NCBI GenBank assembly: GCA_964406005.1
Contig: CAYOPZ010000003.1
Span: 62,001 to 126,000, forward strand
Reading direction: 5' to 3'
Length of the DNA: 64,000 nucleotides
Source: CAYOPZ01 sp964406005
Lineage (GTDB): Bacteria > Bacteroidota > Bacteroidia > Bacteroidales > SM23-62
The position numbers were made by a program, and so were the translations under genes. Under the pieces are notes generated by a model. That model ran no database searches. It was not told the DNA's origin and saw only the letters and a list, made by a program, of their open reading frames with translations. Below, one piece after another: positions 7,692 to 16,626 of this stretch (within the stretch, counting starts at the first letter, position 1; every line of letters starts with the position of its first letter).

Positions 7692-8837
7692 TTAATAGTA
7701 AAGAACCCATGCGGCAGTATCATATGTCCTGCGTATCCTGTTCATTTCAGCAAGCGCTTCCGACCGGCCGGAATAAGCATTGAAACAGACCGCATGCAGG
7801 TTCTTGCGCATGCCGAAGATCCGGGCATCGTATCCCAGGTTTTTCAGCGCAATCACATAAGCCTCGGCATTGGCAATATTTTCAAAGCATCCGGCTACGA
7901 CATAATACCGGCTTTCTGCAGGTTCCGCAGAAGGGGCCGTACCGGCGGGCATGGTTTCTTCAATGGGAACCGTTTCCCCGTCCCCGGAGGGGTTTTCCCC
8001 GACCGTTTGTTCCTCCCCGGAAAGGGGGCCTGTTTCAATTGTTCCGGTAACCGTTTCCCCCTTTTTCAGGAAATTCCCCTGTTCGGGGAAAACAAACCAG
8101 CCAACCACGAGCAGGGCAGCAATCAGGGCGGCTGCTCCTGCGATCCATGGCCAGACCTTTTTCTTCCTTCTGTAGGTATAGTGTATGGGAACGGGTTCCT
8201 TGATATCTGTCTTATCATTCCCCGTGCCGGGCCCCTCTTCCGGTTTCTCAGCCCGGCCTGCTTCTGCATCAGGTGGTTCATTTACTTCGGGAACCTCATC
8301 CTGTTCCTGTTCCTGTTCCTTTTTCCCTTCCTCCTCCATCGTAAACGGCGGTTCCTCCCTGTCCGTATCAAGGGGGCTGTCTTCCGTTGCATCCACCTCT
8401 ACTTCAGCATCCTTTTCCGAGAGGGTGAAAGATTCCATGTCTCGGGATTCCTTACCGGAGGCTGTTTTTCCTTTTTCAGCAGGTTTCTTGTCACTGTTTT
8501 CCGAATCCGGCTTTGTCTTTCCTGTGGGAGTAGGTTCGAACCCGATCTTTCCTGAAGCATCCATCCTCAGAATGCCGATGCCATTCAGGGCAAGCGTTTT
8601 CTCTTCTGCAAGCGTTTGTTTCAGCTTATCCACATAGTCCGTGATTCTGGATTCGGCCTCTTCCCGGGACAATCCTTCAGTTTTTTCAATGAACTCAGAC
8701 AGCATACCGTCGTCGAAAGCCAGAAGATCATTGAATACCAGGTCCAGGGGATCCTCCTGCCTTATAATAAAAGCACCCAGGCCGGGCAGGATTACCCGGC
8801 TGTTCGAATTCAACAGGCTGAGCAGATATTTCTCCAT
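7692..8837 (-). CDS. HU-like (CCDC81-type) / transmembrane / SPOR domain protein
   Basis: A 381-residue membrane protein. Residues 1 to about 105 resemble the bacterial HU-CCDC81 fold (start MEKYLLSLLNSNSRVILPGLGAF, then an NGIGIL core). A low-complexity linker rich in Glu, Lys and Pro follows. A transmembrane helix lies near residues 228-250 (VWPWIAGAAALIAALLVVGW). The last 75 or so residues form a SPOR domain (YYVVAGCFENIANAEAYVIALKNLGYDA) that binds denuded peptidoglycan glycans. The topology is therefore cytoplasmic HU-like head, membrane, periplasmic SPOR, as known for Bacteroidota. A role at the septum is inferred. The DNA-binding ability of the head is unproven. It is a single gene between the rnf operon and the repeat element. 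Confidence 0.86.
   Translation of the reverse strand: MEKYLLSLLNSNSRVILPGLGAFIIRQEDPLDLVFNDLLAFDDGMLSEFIEKTEGLSREEAESRITDYVDKLKQTLAEEKTLALNGIGILRMDASGKIGFEPTPTGKTKPDSENSDKKPAEKGKTASGKESRDMESFTLSEKDAEVEVDATEDSPLDTDREEPPFTMEEEGKKEQEQEQDEVPEVNEPPDAEAGRAEKPEEGPGTGNDKTDIKEPVPIHYTYRRKKKVWPWIAGAAALIAALLVVGWFVFPEQGNFLKKGETVTGTIETGPLSGEEQTVGENPSGDGETVPIEETMPAGTAPSAEPAESRYYVVAGCFENIANAEAYVIALKNLGYDARIFGMRKNLHAVCFNAYSGRSEALAEMNRIRRTYDTAAWVLYY
8301..8318. repeat. Hexanucleotide tandem repeat (3 x CTGTTC)
   Basis: Three perfect hexamers inside the HU-SPOR gene encode an alternating Glu-Gln run in the linker. Slippage would change linker length without a frameshift. Confidence 0.6.
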
Positions 8838-8903
8838 GGCGCCGATGATTAATTGTACAATTTACTGAATTTACAGAAGATTTGAAACAGTGTGTGCAGG
8901 GCT

Positions 8904-9479
8904 TCAGACAATTCCTGCAAATCCGAGGAAAGCCAGGGCAAGCAACCCGGCCACCACAAAGGCAATGGGAACGCCCCTCATGGCTTTGGGTACATTCATC
9001 AGCTCAAGATGTTCGCGGATTGCGGAAAAAATGATAAGTGCAAGACCGAAGCCCAACGCATTGGCGAAGGCAAAAACCGTGCTTTCCAGGAGATTATAAT
9101 TGTTCTGCACAGCCAGTACGGCGACCCCGAGAATTGCACAGTTGGTTGTGATCAGCGGGAGGAAGATTCCGAGTGCCTGGTATAATGCAGGGCTTACCTT
9201 TTTCAGTATGATCTCCACCATTTGAACAAGAGAGGCAATTACAAGGATAAACGTGATGGTCCTCATGAATGTGACCCCCAGGGGGATCAGTATATACTGC
9301 TGGAGAAGGTAGGTTACCATCGTGGAAATGACCATGACGAACGTAACCGCGCCGGTCATTCCAATGGCGGTCTCAACCTTATTCGATATTCCGATAAAGG
9401 GACAAATCCCGAGAAACTTTATCAGAACGATATTATTTACAAAGATTGCCGATATTATGATAATGATTACGGATTCCAT
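8904..9479 (-). CDS. rnfA: Rnf electron transport complex subunit A
   Basis: A 191-residue membrane subunit of the ion-translocating ferredoxin:NAD+ oxidoreductase, with about six hydrophobic segments. The N-terminal FVNNIVLIKFLGICPF and mid-protein TTNCAILGVA are signature sequences. Their Cys residues are the ones that, together with the matching pair in RnfE, ligate an Fe-S cluster inside the membrane in known Rnf structures. It is the last gene of the rseC-rnfBCDGEA operon, with its start codon sharing one base with the rnfE stop region. Length and hydropathy are normal for the family. Confidence 0.96.
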   Translation of the reverse strand: MESVIIIIISAIFVNNIVLIKFLGICPFIGISNKVETAIGMTGAVTFVMVISTMVTYLLQQYILIPLGVTFMRTITFILVIASLVQMVEIILKKVSPALYQALGIFLPLITTNCAILGVAVLAVQNNYNLLESTVFAFANALGFGLALIIFSAIREHLELMNVPKAMRGVPIAFVVAGLLALAFLGFAGIV

Positions 9480-10066
9480 TATGTCTTTTTTCCTTTAAGT
9501 ATGTTTACCAGAACAATAAGATAACCCAGTGCCAGAAATGCGCCTGGTGCGAGGACAAACACAAGGATCCCGTCCCCCGGGATGAACTTCAGTCCGAACA
9601 GGGATCCGTTTCCCAGGATTTCCCTGATTCCGCCCAGCATGGTCAGCGCCATGGTGAAACCCAGTCCCATTCCCGTACCGTCGAGCGAGGCTGTCCATAC
9701 AGTGTTCTTCGAGGCAAAGGCTTCCGCCCGGCCAAGCACCAGGCAGTTTACGACGATCAGGGGGATGAACAATCCCAGTGCATTATAGAGATCCGGGACA
9801 AAGGCCTGCATAACCAGTTCCACCACGGTCACAAAAGATGCAATGATCACAATATATGACGGAATCCTGACCTTATCGGGAATGAGCCGCCCTATCATTG
9901 ACACCACTACATTTGACATAAGAAGCACAAAGGTGGTAGCCAGTCCCATTCCGAGCCCGTTGACAGCAGATGTGGTTACACCGAGTGTGGGACAGAGTCC
10001 CAGAAAAAGCACGAAAACCGCATTCTCCCTGAAGAATCCTTTGCTGAAATTTTTCCAGTGGTTCAT
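9479..10066 (-). CDS. rnfE: Rnf electron transport complex subunit E
   Basis: A 195-residue integral membrane protein homologous to RnfA. The diagnostic Cys motifs are FLGLCPTLGVTT near the start and VVNCLVLGRAEAFA in the middle. Together with RnfA it forms the transmembrane electron conduit. It lies 12 bases after rnfG and is followed immediately by rnfA. Nothing in the sequence departs from a normal RnfE. Confidence 0.96.
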   Translation of the reverse strand: MNHWKNFSKGFFRENAVFVLFLGLCPTLGVTTSAVNGLGMGLATTFVLLMSNVVVSMIGRLIPDKVRIPSYIVIIASFVTVVELVMQAFVPDLYNALGLFIPLIVVNCLVLGRAEAFASKNTVWTASLDGTGMGLGFTMALTMLGGIREILGNGSLFGLKFIPGDGILVFVLAPGAFLALGYLIVLVNILKGKKT

Positions 10067-10078
10067 ATCTTTTTGTAC

Positions 10079-10714
10079 TTATTCATTTCGACGGTCCTGA
10101 TTCAGATCAATATTCCATTCGGGGGCAATGGCCAGTAAACCATCGTATGCCCTTTGCAGGGCATCGCAGTATGCCCTTGAACTGATGGTCGCCGCCGTGA
10201 TGGCGTCAACATCTCCGTTGTCCTGTTTCACCTTGAGGGAAAAGGTTTCCGGGTTCTTTCCCCGGAACTGGCTGCTCCAGGACAGGCCTGTGGCCTTGTC
10301 AAATGATTTTGCATTATCCATTTTATCGCCCAGTCCGGGCGTTTCACGGTGTTCAAGCACTGCAATATCGTAAATACTCCCTTCAGGCAGAAAGCCAACC
10401 ATAAGCTTAATCAGCCCTGAAAAACCTTCGTATGTATATGTCTCCACGGCTATTCCGGTCAGTACACCTTCCTTTCTGGCAGGATAGAAATACACGGTAT
10501 CCCGTCCCAACAGGAGTTTTTTCATCCCGGATACCGGATCATTGTCGAAATCAGGGACAACCTGCCTTATGGCCATGGCTTTTTTCAGTCTTTTTGATTC
10601 TGCAATGGGCCCACTGGTCAATTCGTAAATAAATGCGAGTACCGATGAGGCAACGAATGTTACCAGGAACAGCGTAATGACCATATTCAGGAAACCGGAC
10701 TCCTTTTTAGACAT
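10079..10714 (-). CDS. rnfG: Rnf complex subunit G (covalent FMN protein)
   Basis: A 211-residue protein with one N-terminal membrane anchor (MVITLFLVTFVASSVLAFI) and a periplasmic FMN-binding domain. ETPGLGDKM and DAITAATISSRAY are the family motifs. The second Thr in that region is where FMN is attached through a phosphoester in this family, here in an SGAT-like context altered to TAAT. The gene overlaps the end of rnfD by 8 bases, indicating translational coupling. RnfG passes electrons between the other flavin subunit and the membrane Fe-S centre. Confidence 0.94.
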   Translation of the reverse strand: MSKKESGFLNMVITLFLVTFVASSVLAFIYELTSGPIAESKRLKKAMAIRQVVPDFDNDPVSGMKKLLLGRDTVYFYPARKEGVLTGIAVETYTYEGFSGLIKLMVGFLPEGSIYDIAVLEHRETPGLGDKMDNAKSFDKATGLSWSSQFRGKNPETFSLKVKQDNGDVDAITAATISSRAYCDALQRAYDGLLAIAPEWNIDLNQDRRNE

Positions 10715-11705
10715 TGTCCACCTCCTCCCCGAATCTTTTGGGTTTTATGTATTTATTGATAAGCGGGGTAAATGCATTCATGATCAGGATGGCGAACTGA
10801 ACACCCTCCGGGTAGGAGCCGAATACCCTGATCACGACGGTGATCACGCCGATTCCGGTGCCATATATAAGCATCCCCCTGGGATTCATGGGACTGGTTA
10901 CATAATCGGTCGCCATGAAAACTGCACCCAGCAGCAAACCTCCGCTCAGCAGGTGGAAAAGGGGATTCGCATTGTTTGCAGGGTCTGCCAGCCAGAGTAT
11001 ACCTGTAAACAGGGTTACTGTAAGCAGGATGCTCACGGGTATGTGCCATGTGATGATCCTGCGGATGAGAAGGTATGCGAGACCCAGAAGGATGGCGGCA
11101 GCGGCCGTTTCACCGGCAGAGCCGCCTACCTGCCCGGTTAGCATTTCGCTGTAGGACGGGACTTTTGAAAGGATGGCATCCATGGCCTCCCCGCTATTTA
11201 TACCGTGCTGAACGATGGACAGGGAAGTGGCACCCGTTGTGGCATTGACGTAAGCCAACCGGTTTACAACAGGTTCCGGCCAGTTTGTCATGTAGACGGG
11301 AAATGAAATAAAAAGGAAAACCCTTCCGACCAGGGCAGGATTGAAAGGATTGTTGCCGAGTCCGCCAAATGACATTTTCCCCACTCCGATTGCCACCAGA
11401 CTGCCTGTAATTACAAGCCATATCGGGATATTTGCGGGCAGGCAGAACGCAAGGAGCACCCCGGTAACCATGGCAGAACCGTCTGAAATGCTGGTTTTCT
11501 TCCTGAAAAGGAATCGCTGTATCAGATGCTCAAAAAGGATACACGATACAACCGCAGTAGCTGTAATGATGAGGGTTCCTATGCCGAAAGTGAAGAATGA
11601 AACCAGGAAAGCAGGCAGAAGAGCGATGATCACCCCGTACATGAGCTTGCTGATGGTGCCGCCGGCATAATCATGAGGAGACGGTGATACGGTTAGCAGT
11701 TCCAT
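10707..11705 (-). CDS. rnfD: Rnf complex subunit D
   Basis: A 332-residue polytopic membrane subunit related to NqrB. The signature FGGLGNNPFNPALVGRVFL and the flavinylation site NATTGATSL (Thr in TGAT) are present, so it should carry covalent FMN. It probably forms the ion-conducting part of the complex together with riboflavin. It is ten bases after rnfC and overlaps rnfG. Whether the pumped ion is Na+ or H+ cannot be decided here. Confidence 0.95.
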   Translation of the reverse strand: MELLTVSPSPHDYAGGTISKLMYGVIIALLPAFLVSFFTFGIGTLIITATAVVSCILFEHLIQRFLFRKKTSISDGSAMVTGVLLAFCLPANIPIWLVITGSLVAIGVGKMSFGGLGNNPFNPALVGRVFLFISFPVYMTNWPEPVVNRLAYVNATTGATSLSIVQHGINSGEAMDAILSKVPSYSEMLTGQVGGSAGETAAAAILLGLAYLLIRRIITWHIPVSILLTVTLFTGILWLADPANNANPLFHLLSGGLLLGAVFMATDYVTSPMNPRGMLIYGTGIGVITVVIRVFGSYPEGVQFAILIMNAFTPLINKYIKPKRFGEEVDNV

Positions 11706-11715
11706 CCCTTATCCC

Positions 11716-13047
11716 TCATTTGATTTTTTTGTTTCGAAGGCTGCTGATCTCGGCCTTGCCGAGCCGGATGTAATCCAGCAGGGGTCTGTTGGCCGGGCAT
11801 ATGTAGCTGCACGAACCGCATTCCAGGCAATCCGTTGCCTTTTCTTCCTTCATCCGTTCGAACAATTCCCTTTCGGCCAGGGCCATCAGCAGGTAGGGCT
11901 CCAGCCCCATCGGACAGACGGTAATGCATTGCGAGCAGCGTATGCAGTTCTGCACTTCCTTTCTTTTCGACGCCGATTCCGGGATCACGACGATTCCGCT
12001 CGTTCCTTTGGTTATGGGGACATCCAGGCTGTTCAGTGCCCTTCCCATCATTGGCCCGCCTGCAATGATTTTTCCGGTACCCTCAGGGATCCCGCCTGCT
12101 GCATCCAGCAAGGCAGATACAGGGGTACCTATCCTGACCGTGAAATTACCGGGATTACGGAGATTCTCTCCTGTTACAGTGACCACTCTTTCAATGAGAG
12201 GTTTGTTTTTCTGTATGGCCTCATAGACGGCAAACATGGTCCCGACATTAAAGACGACTGTGCCGACATCGATGGGCAGCCCGCCGGAAGGGACTTCACG
12301 TCCGGTGAGGGCCTGTATCAATTGTTTCTCTCCCCCCTGGGGGTATTTGACCCTGAGTCCTTCTGTCTGTATTCCCCTGAAACCCTCTGCCATATCGGCC
12401 AGATGGAGCAATGCGTCAGCTTTGTTATGCTCGATGCCGATGATGGCCTTTTTAACTTCAAGTGCTCTCATAATTGTTTTGACACCGATGAGGATCTCAC
12501 ATCCCTTTTCCATCATCAATCTGTGGTCAGAAGTCAGAAAAGGTTCGCATTCCGCCCCGTTTACGATCAGGTATTCGGCTTTTTTTTTTCTCGGAAGCAT
12601 CAATTTGACATGGCTGGGGAAGGTGGCTCCCCCCATACCCACAATGCCCATCTCATGCACCTTTGAAATGATCTCTTCCCTGTCAAGCTTGATGACCTTG
12701 CCTATATTTGTACCGCGGTCAATGCCCTCCAACCACTGGTCACCCTGCACATTGATTACGACAGACATTCTTTTGTATCCTGACAGATCGGTCATTTTGC
12801 CGATCTTGATTACCTTGCCGGATACGGACGCGTGTATGTTTGCAGAGATAAATCCCTCCCCCCGGGCGATCAGTTGTCCGGTACGTACAAAATCTCCTCT
12901 GTCAACCAGGATTTTTGAAGGCGCGCCGATGTGCTGGCTCAGCGGGATGATTACCTGCCCGGGAACATCAAGTTGGCGAATTTTTTCGCTGGCCGTGATC
13001 TTTTTTTCCGGAGGATGGATGCCGCCTAAACTGAATGTCTTAAACAC
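11716..13047 (-). CDS. rnfC: Rnf complex subunit C (NADH/FMN-binding)
   Basis: A 443-residue peripheral subunit. It contains the NADH-dehydrogenase-like Rossmann region with GMGGATFPSHVKL and a SLBB-like segment, and ends with two 4Fe-4S motifs: CIRCSQCITVCP and CLECGSCSYICP. RnfC exchanges electrons with NAD+. Its 5' end overlaps the rnfB stop by 8 bases. Its length is at the short end for RnfC because the Ala/Lys-rich C-terminal tail of enterobacterial RsxC is absent, as expected for Bacteroidota. Confidence 0.96.
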   Translation of the reverse strand: MFKTFSLGGIHPPEKKITASEKIRQLDVPGQVIIPLSQHIGAPSKILVDRGDFVRTGQLIARGEGFISANIHASVSGKVIKIGKMTDLSGYKRMSVVINVQGDQWLEGIDRGTNIGKVIKLDREEIISKVHEMGIVGMGGATFPSHVKLMLPRKKKAEYLIVNGAECEPFLTSDHRLMMEKGCEILIGVKTIMRALEVKKAIIGIEHNKADALLHLADMAEGFRGIQTEGLRVKYPQGGEKQLIQALTGREVPSGGLPIDVGTVVFNVGTMFAVYEAIQKNKPLIERVVTVTGENLRNPGNFTVRIGTPVSALLDAAGGIPEGTGKIIAGGPMMGRALNSLDVPITKGTSGIVVIPESASKRKEVQNCIRCSQCITVCPMGLEPYLLMALAERELFERMKEEKATDCLECGSCSYICPANRPLLDYIRLGKAEISSLRNKKIK

Positions 13048-13903
13048 TGTGCCTGATTTTTTCGCTTTCCCCGGTTTTCTTCCTGGGAGGAAAATTGATT
13101 TCAGGGATCGCGTTCGTGGGACATACCTCTACACATTTCCTGCATAATCTGCATTTGACCGGGTCAATGTAGGCCAGGAAGTTTTCAATGGCAATGGCTT
13201 CATACGGACAGACCTCTTCACATTTTCCACAACCGGTACATGCAACCGAACAGGCTTTTTTGGCAATCCCTCCCTTGTCCTGGTTGATACAGCTTACAAA
13301 AATTTTCCGGTCCCTTTTGTTTTTCTTTCTCAGTTCGATGATGTCTTTGGGGCATGCATCCACGCAGGCACCGCATGCGGTGCATTTGTCATCGGTAACC
13401 ACAGGGAGGCCGGTTACGGGATTCATATGAATGGCGTCAAAATCACATGCCCTGACACAGTCACCGTGTCCCAGACAACCGTACTGGCATCCTGTATCTC
13501 CTGCATAGAGGGCGCTTGCCAATGCGCATGAGGATGCCCCGTCGTAGTGGTTGATCCTTGCACGGTGTGCAAAGGACCCGGCACATCTGACAACAGCCAC
13601 CTGGGGATCCTGCTGGGGAGCCTCCAGGCCGAGAATCCCCGCAACCCTGGCCATTGTATCGTTTCCACCCACGGGGCAAAACAGATTGTCCAGGTTGTCT
13701 GCTTTCACACATGCTTCCGCAAAATTACGGCAGCCCGGATATCCGCATCCTCCGCAATTGGCTGCAGGCAATACTTCATCCACCTGGTCTATCCTGGGAT
13801 CTTCTATGACCCGGAATTGCCGTGCAATGAAATACAAAACCAGGGCCGCAGCCACTCCGACAGCACTCAGTGTTATGATGATATAAAATACGCTCTCGCT
13901 CAT
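13040..13903 (-). CDS. rnfB: Rnf complex subunit B (polyferredoxin)
   Basis: A 287-residue subunit with an N-terminal membrane helix (VFYIIITLSAVGVAAALVLY) and many Fe-S sites. First is the CGGCGYPGC motif near residue 50, typical of the RnfB N-terminal cluster, followed by CQYGCLGHGDCVRAC, CTACGACVDACP, CTGCGKCEEVCP and CRLCRKCVEVCP. It accepts electrons from reduced ferredoxin and feeds the membrane chain. It is positioned second in the operon, nine bases after rseC. Confidence 0.96.
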   Translation of the reverse strand: MSESVFYIIITLSAVGVAAALVLYFIARQFRVIEDPRIDQVDEVLPAANCGGCGYPGCRNFAEACVKADNLDNLFCPVGGNDTMARVAGILGLEAPQQDPQVAVVRCAGSFAHRARINHYDGASSCALASALYAGDTGCQYGCLGHGDCVRACDFDAIHMNPVTGLPVVTDDKCTACGACVDACPKDIIELRKKNKRDRKIFVSCINQDKGGIAKKACSVACTGCGKCEEVCPYEAIAIENFLAYIDPVKCRLCRKCVEVCPTNAIPEINFPPRKKTGESEKIRHSV

Positions 13904-13912
13904 GATTTTTTT

Positions 13913-14329
13913 TCAGATTTTGTTCACCGTAAATGAAAAATGCCTGTCGATCCGGTTTTTACAAAGTCCCAGCACCAGGTAATAGGGAATCAGAACGGAT
14001 ATGGATACGGCTCCGCAGACCAGTTCATTGTCTGAAATACCGCTCATTGCAAGCAGGGTGGCAAGTACAAGAAGGAAGGGGAGTATATAACCCAGGAACA
14101 GGGCCCTGAATCCCTGGGATTGCGCCAGTATCACCTGAACCTTCTCCCCGGTCCTGTAAAGGCTTCCGCCCGAGGGGACGTTCAGCCTTTTCTCCGTTGC
14201 TTCGGAGATTTGACAGGCTCCCTTTGCATGGCAGCTGCTGCAGGCAGAATGGCTGGTAATTCTCACGCGGACCCTGTTCCCGGACATGCCCTCTACAATG
14301 CCTTCGTGTGAAATACGCTTCTCTGCCAT
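13913..14329 (-). CDS. rseC: RseC/RsxC-type SoxR-reducing/positive regulator protein
   Basis: A 138-residue RseC-family membrane protein. The Cys cluster CSSCHAKGAC lies near residue 32, followed by two hydrophobic helices (FRALFLGYILPFLLVLATLLAM and LVCGAVSISVLIPYYLVLGL). In Bacteroidota and other phyla a RseC homologue heads the rnf operon and probably assists its redox function or assembly. It is the first gene of the operon, with a TAnnTTTG-type promoter element about 30 bases upstream. Confidence 0.9.
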   Translation of the reverse strand: MAEKRISHEGIVEGMSGNRVRVRITSHSACSSCHAKGACQISEATEKRLNVPSGGSLYRTGEKVQVILAQSQGFRALFLGYILPFLLVLATLLAMSGISDNELVCGAVSISVLIPYYLVLGLCKNRIDRHFSFTVNKI

Positions 14330-14357
14330 AAGATCCGTCCCCGTTGATTTCCGAGTA

Positions 14358-14365
14358 CAAAAATA
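14358..14365 (-). promoter_or_regulatory. Putative -7 box for the rseC-rnf operon
   Basis: On the minus strand this reads TATTTTTG, an exact match to the Bacteroidota -7 consensus TAnnTTTG, located just ahead of the rseC start. No good TTTG -33 box is visible at the usual spacing, so confidence is modest. Confidence 0.45.
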
Positions 14366-14454
14366 TGGAGGATAAAAATTGATTGAATTGCTTTTTGTCA
14401 GTTTTTGGTTGCCCGAACTAATTTATAATTTGTTTAAATAAGCAGGTTTGATCT

Positions 14455-16560
14455 CTAGCTGATCACACTCCAGTCGAAGGGCCCTTTTGATAATTTTTTA
14501 AGTTGTCTGAGCAATACGGAGTTCTTCGGCTCATCCAGCATGGGATCCTCTTCCAGGATTTGCAATGCCATGGTCCTTGCCATCTGGAGGATCCGGCCGT
14601 CCTCACCCAGGCTCGCTATTTTCAGGTCGAAGGGAATGCCGCTCTGCTGCGTACCTTCAATATCGCCCGGCCCTCTGAGTTTCAGGTCCGCCTCTGCAAT
14701 TTCAAAACCGTCATGGGTCCGTACCATCGTTTCGATCCTGCGGGCGGCATCCTCTCCGAGCCGGTCCGAGGTCATCAGGATGCAATAGGATTGATCCGCA
14801 CCCCTTCCTACCCGTCCCCTGAGCTGGTGCAGCTGTGACAGACCAAACCGCTCGGCACTCTCAATGATCATAACGCTCGCATTGGGAATATCCACCCCCA
14901 CTTCAATGACGGTTGTTGCCACCATGATATGGGTCTTTTTTTCGATAAAACGCTTCATTTCGAATTCCTTTTCATCCGTTTTCAACCTCCCGTGAACCAT
15001 GCTGACTGCATAATCGGGTGACGGGAAAGCCTGCCGGATACTGAAATAGCCGTCTTCCAGATCCTTGTAATCCATTTTTTCGGATTCCTTGATCAAGGGG
15101 TATACTATGTAGATCTGCCGGCCTTCGGCAATCTGTTTCCTCATGAAGCCATGTACCCTCAGTCTTTTTGAGTCGGTATATGCGACCGTCCTTACCGGTT
15201 TCCGTCCCGGCGGAAGTTCATCTATCACGGATACATCCAGGTCTCCGTACAGGGTCATGGCAAGTGTTCTGGGAATGGGCGTTGCCGTCATTACGAGCAC
15301 ATGGGGCGGTTGGGTGTTTTTCTGCCACAGGCGGGCACGCTGGGCCACACCGAAGCGGTGCTGCTCATCAATTACACAGAGGCCGAGATTTTGAAATTGA
15401 ACACTTTCTTCAATGAGGGCATGCGTGCCGACAATGATCTGAAGGCTTCCGTCGACCAGGGCCTCATGAATGGGAATCCTCTCCGTCTTTTTTGTGGAAC
15501 CGGTCAGCAATGCAAATTTAACCTGCATGTCGCCCAGCATCTTTTTCAGCGTATCGTAATGCTGGCCGGCAAGGATCTCCGTTGGAGCCATGATACAACC
15601 CTGGTACCCGTTGTCGAGGGCGATCAGTATAGCCATTACGGCGACAAGGGTTTTCCCGCTTCCTACGTCTCCCTGTAAAAGCCGGTTCATCTGGCGTCCC
15701 GAACCCATGTCTTTGCGGATTTCCCTCAGGACCCTTTTCTGGGCTTCTGTCAGATGGAAAGACAAATGCAGCCGGTAGAAATCATTCATGTATTTCCCGA
15801 CTTTCGGAAAGGGCAATCCCTGGAAATGGGTTTCCCTGTTGATTTTCTGTTTTAAAATATTCAGCTGGATAAAAAAAAGTTCTTCGAACTTGAGTCTGTA
15901 CCGGCTGCGTTCAAGGGTCTTCAGGTCGGCTGGGTAGTGGATATTAAAGATTGCTTCCTCCAGGGAAGGGGCATTCAGACTTTTAAGAAGATCGCCTGTC
16001 AGTGTTTCGGGGATCCTTGGCCTGTGCGTATTGTACAGGTTCGAGATCAGTTTTTGAAGTGTTCTGCTTGTAAGGCGGTTTTTCTTAAGTTTTTCAGTTG
16101 TGCTGTATATGGCCTGCAATCCGGACGACAGTTGTCTGTCAAATTTTTCCGAGGCTTCCAGTTCCGGATGGACAAGGCTCAACCGGCGGCCGTACAGAAC
16201 GGGCTTCCCGAAGGCAACGTATTCACGGTCCGTTTTCAGCATATCCCTGATCCAGGATATGCCCCTGAACCAGACCAGTTCAATTTTCCCTGTGTCGTCG
16301 GCAAATCCGGCAATCATTCGTTTCTTATTCCTGGAACCGGCTATTTCAACTTTGGTGATGCGGCCCCTGACCTGGATATAGGGCAATTCGGAATGTATCT
16401 CACGGATCTTGTAAACACGGCTTCGATCGATGTATTTATAGGGGAAATGGTACAGCAGGTCTTCAAAGGTATGAATATTCAGTTCCTTCCCGAGAAGTTC
16501 CGCACGTTTGGGCCCGACCCCGCTCAGGAACTTGATATCAGTCTGCAGCAGATCTGCCAT
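14455..16560 (-). CDS. recG: ATP-dependent DNA helicase RecG
   Basis: A 701-residue branch-migration helicase that remodels stalled forks and Holliday junctions. The order is an N-terminal wedge/OB domain (VGPKRAELLGKELNI, IQVRGRITKVEI), then the helicase core with Walker A GDVGSGKT, motif II DEQH (VIDEQHRFG), motif III MTATPIPRTLAM and motif VI HQLRGRVGRG. It ends with the TRG-type region LRGPGDIEGTQQSG. Length matches bacterial RecG. It is transcribed away from the downstream rnf operon with a 125-base gap, and is divergent from the methyltransferase gene. Confidence 0.97.
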   Translation of the reverse strand: MADLLQTDIKFLSGVGPKRAELLGKELNIHTFEDLLYHFPYKYIDRSRVYKIREIHSELPYIQVRGRITKVEIAGSRNKKRMIAGFADDTGKIELVWFRGISWIRDMLKTDREYVAFGKPVLYGRRLSLVHPELEASEKFDRQLSSGLQAIYSTTEKLKKNRLTSRTLQKLISNLYNTHRPRIPETLTGDLLKSLNAPSLEEAIFNIHYPADLKTLERSRYRLKFEELFFIQLNILKQKINRETHFQGLPFPKVGKYMNDFYRLHLSFHLTEAQKRVLREIRKDMGSGRQMNRLLQGDVGSGKTLVAVMAILIALDNGYQGCIMAPTEILAGQHYDTLKKMLGDMQVKFALLTGSTKKTERIPIHEALVDGSLQIIVGTHALIEESVQFQNLGLCVIDEQHRFGVAQRARLWQKNTQPPHVLVMTATPIPRTLAMTLYGDLDVSVIDELPPGRKPVRTVAYTDSKRLRVHGFMRKQIAEGRQIYIVYPLIKESEKMDYKDLEDGYFSIRQAFPSPDYAVSMVHGRLKTDEKEFEMKRFIEKKTHIMVATTVIEVGVDIPNASVMIIESAERFGLSQLHQLRGRVGRGADQSYCILMTSDRLGEDAARRIETMVRTHDGFEIAEADLKLRGPGDIEGTQQSGIPFDLKIASLGEDGRILQMARTMALQILEEDPMLDEPKNSVLLRQLKKLSKGPFDWSVIS

Positions 16561-16626
16561 GGAATGCCCTGGTTTATGTTATAAATATCGGAAATCTATT
16601 CCTAATTTTGGGAATACTCCGGAACC

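Noticed and set aside
12236..13147. 303-codon plus-strand frame opposite rnfC
   Set aside because: Antisense to a gene with clear Fe-S cluster motifs in an intact operon.
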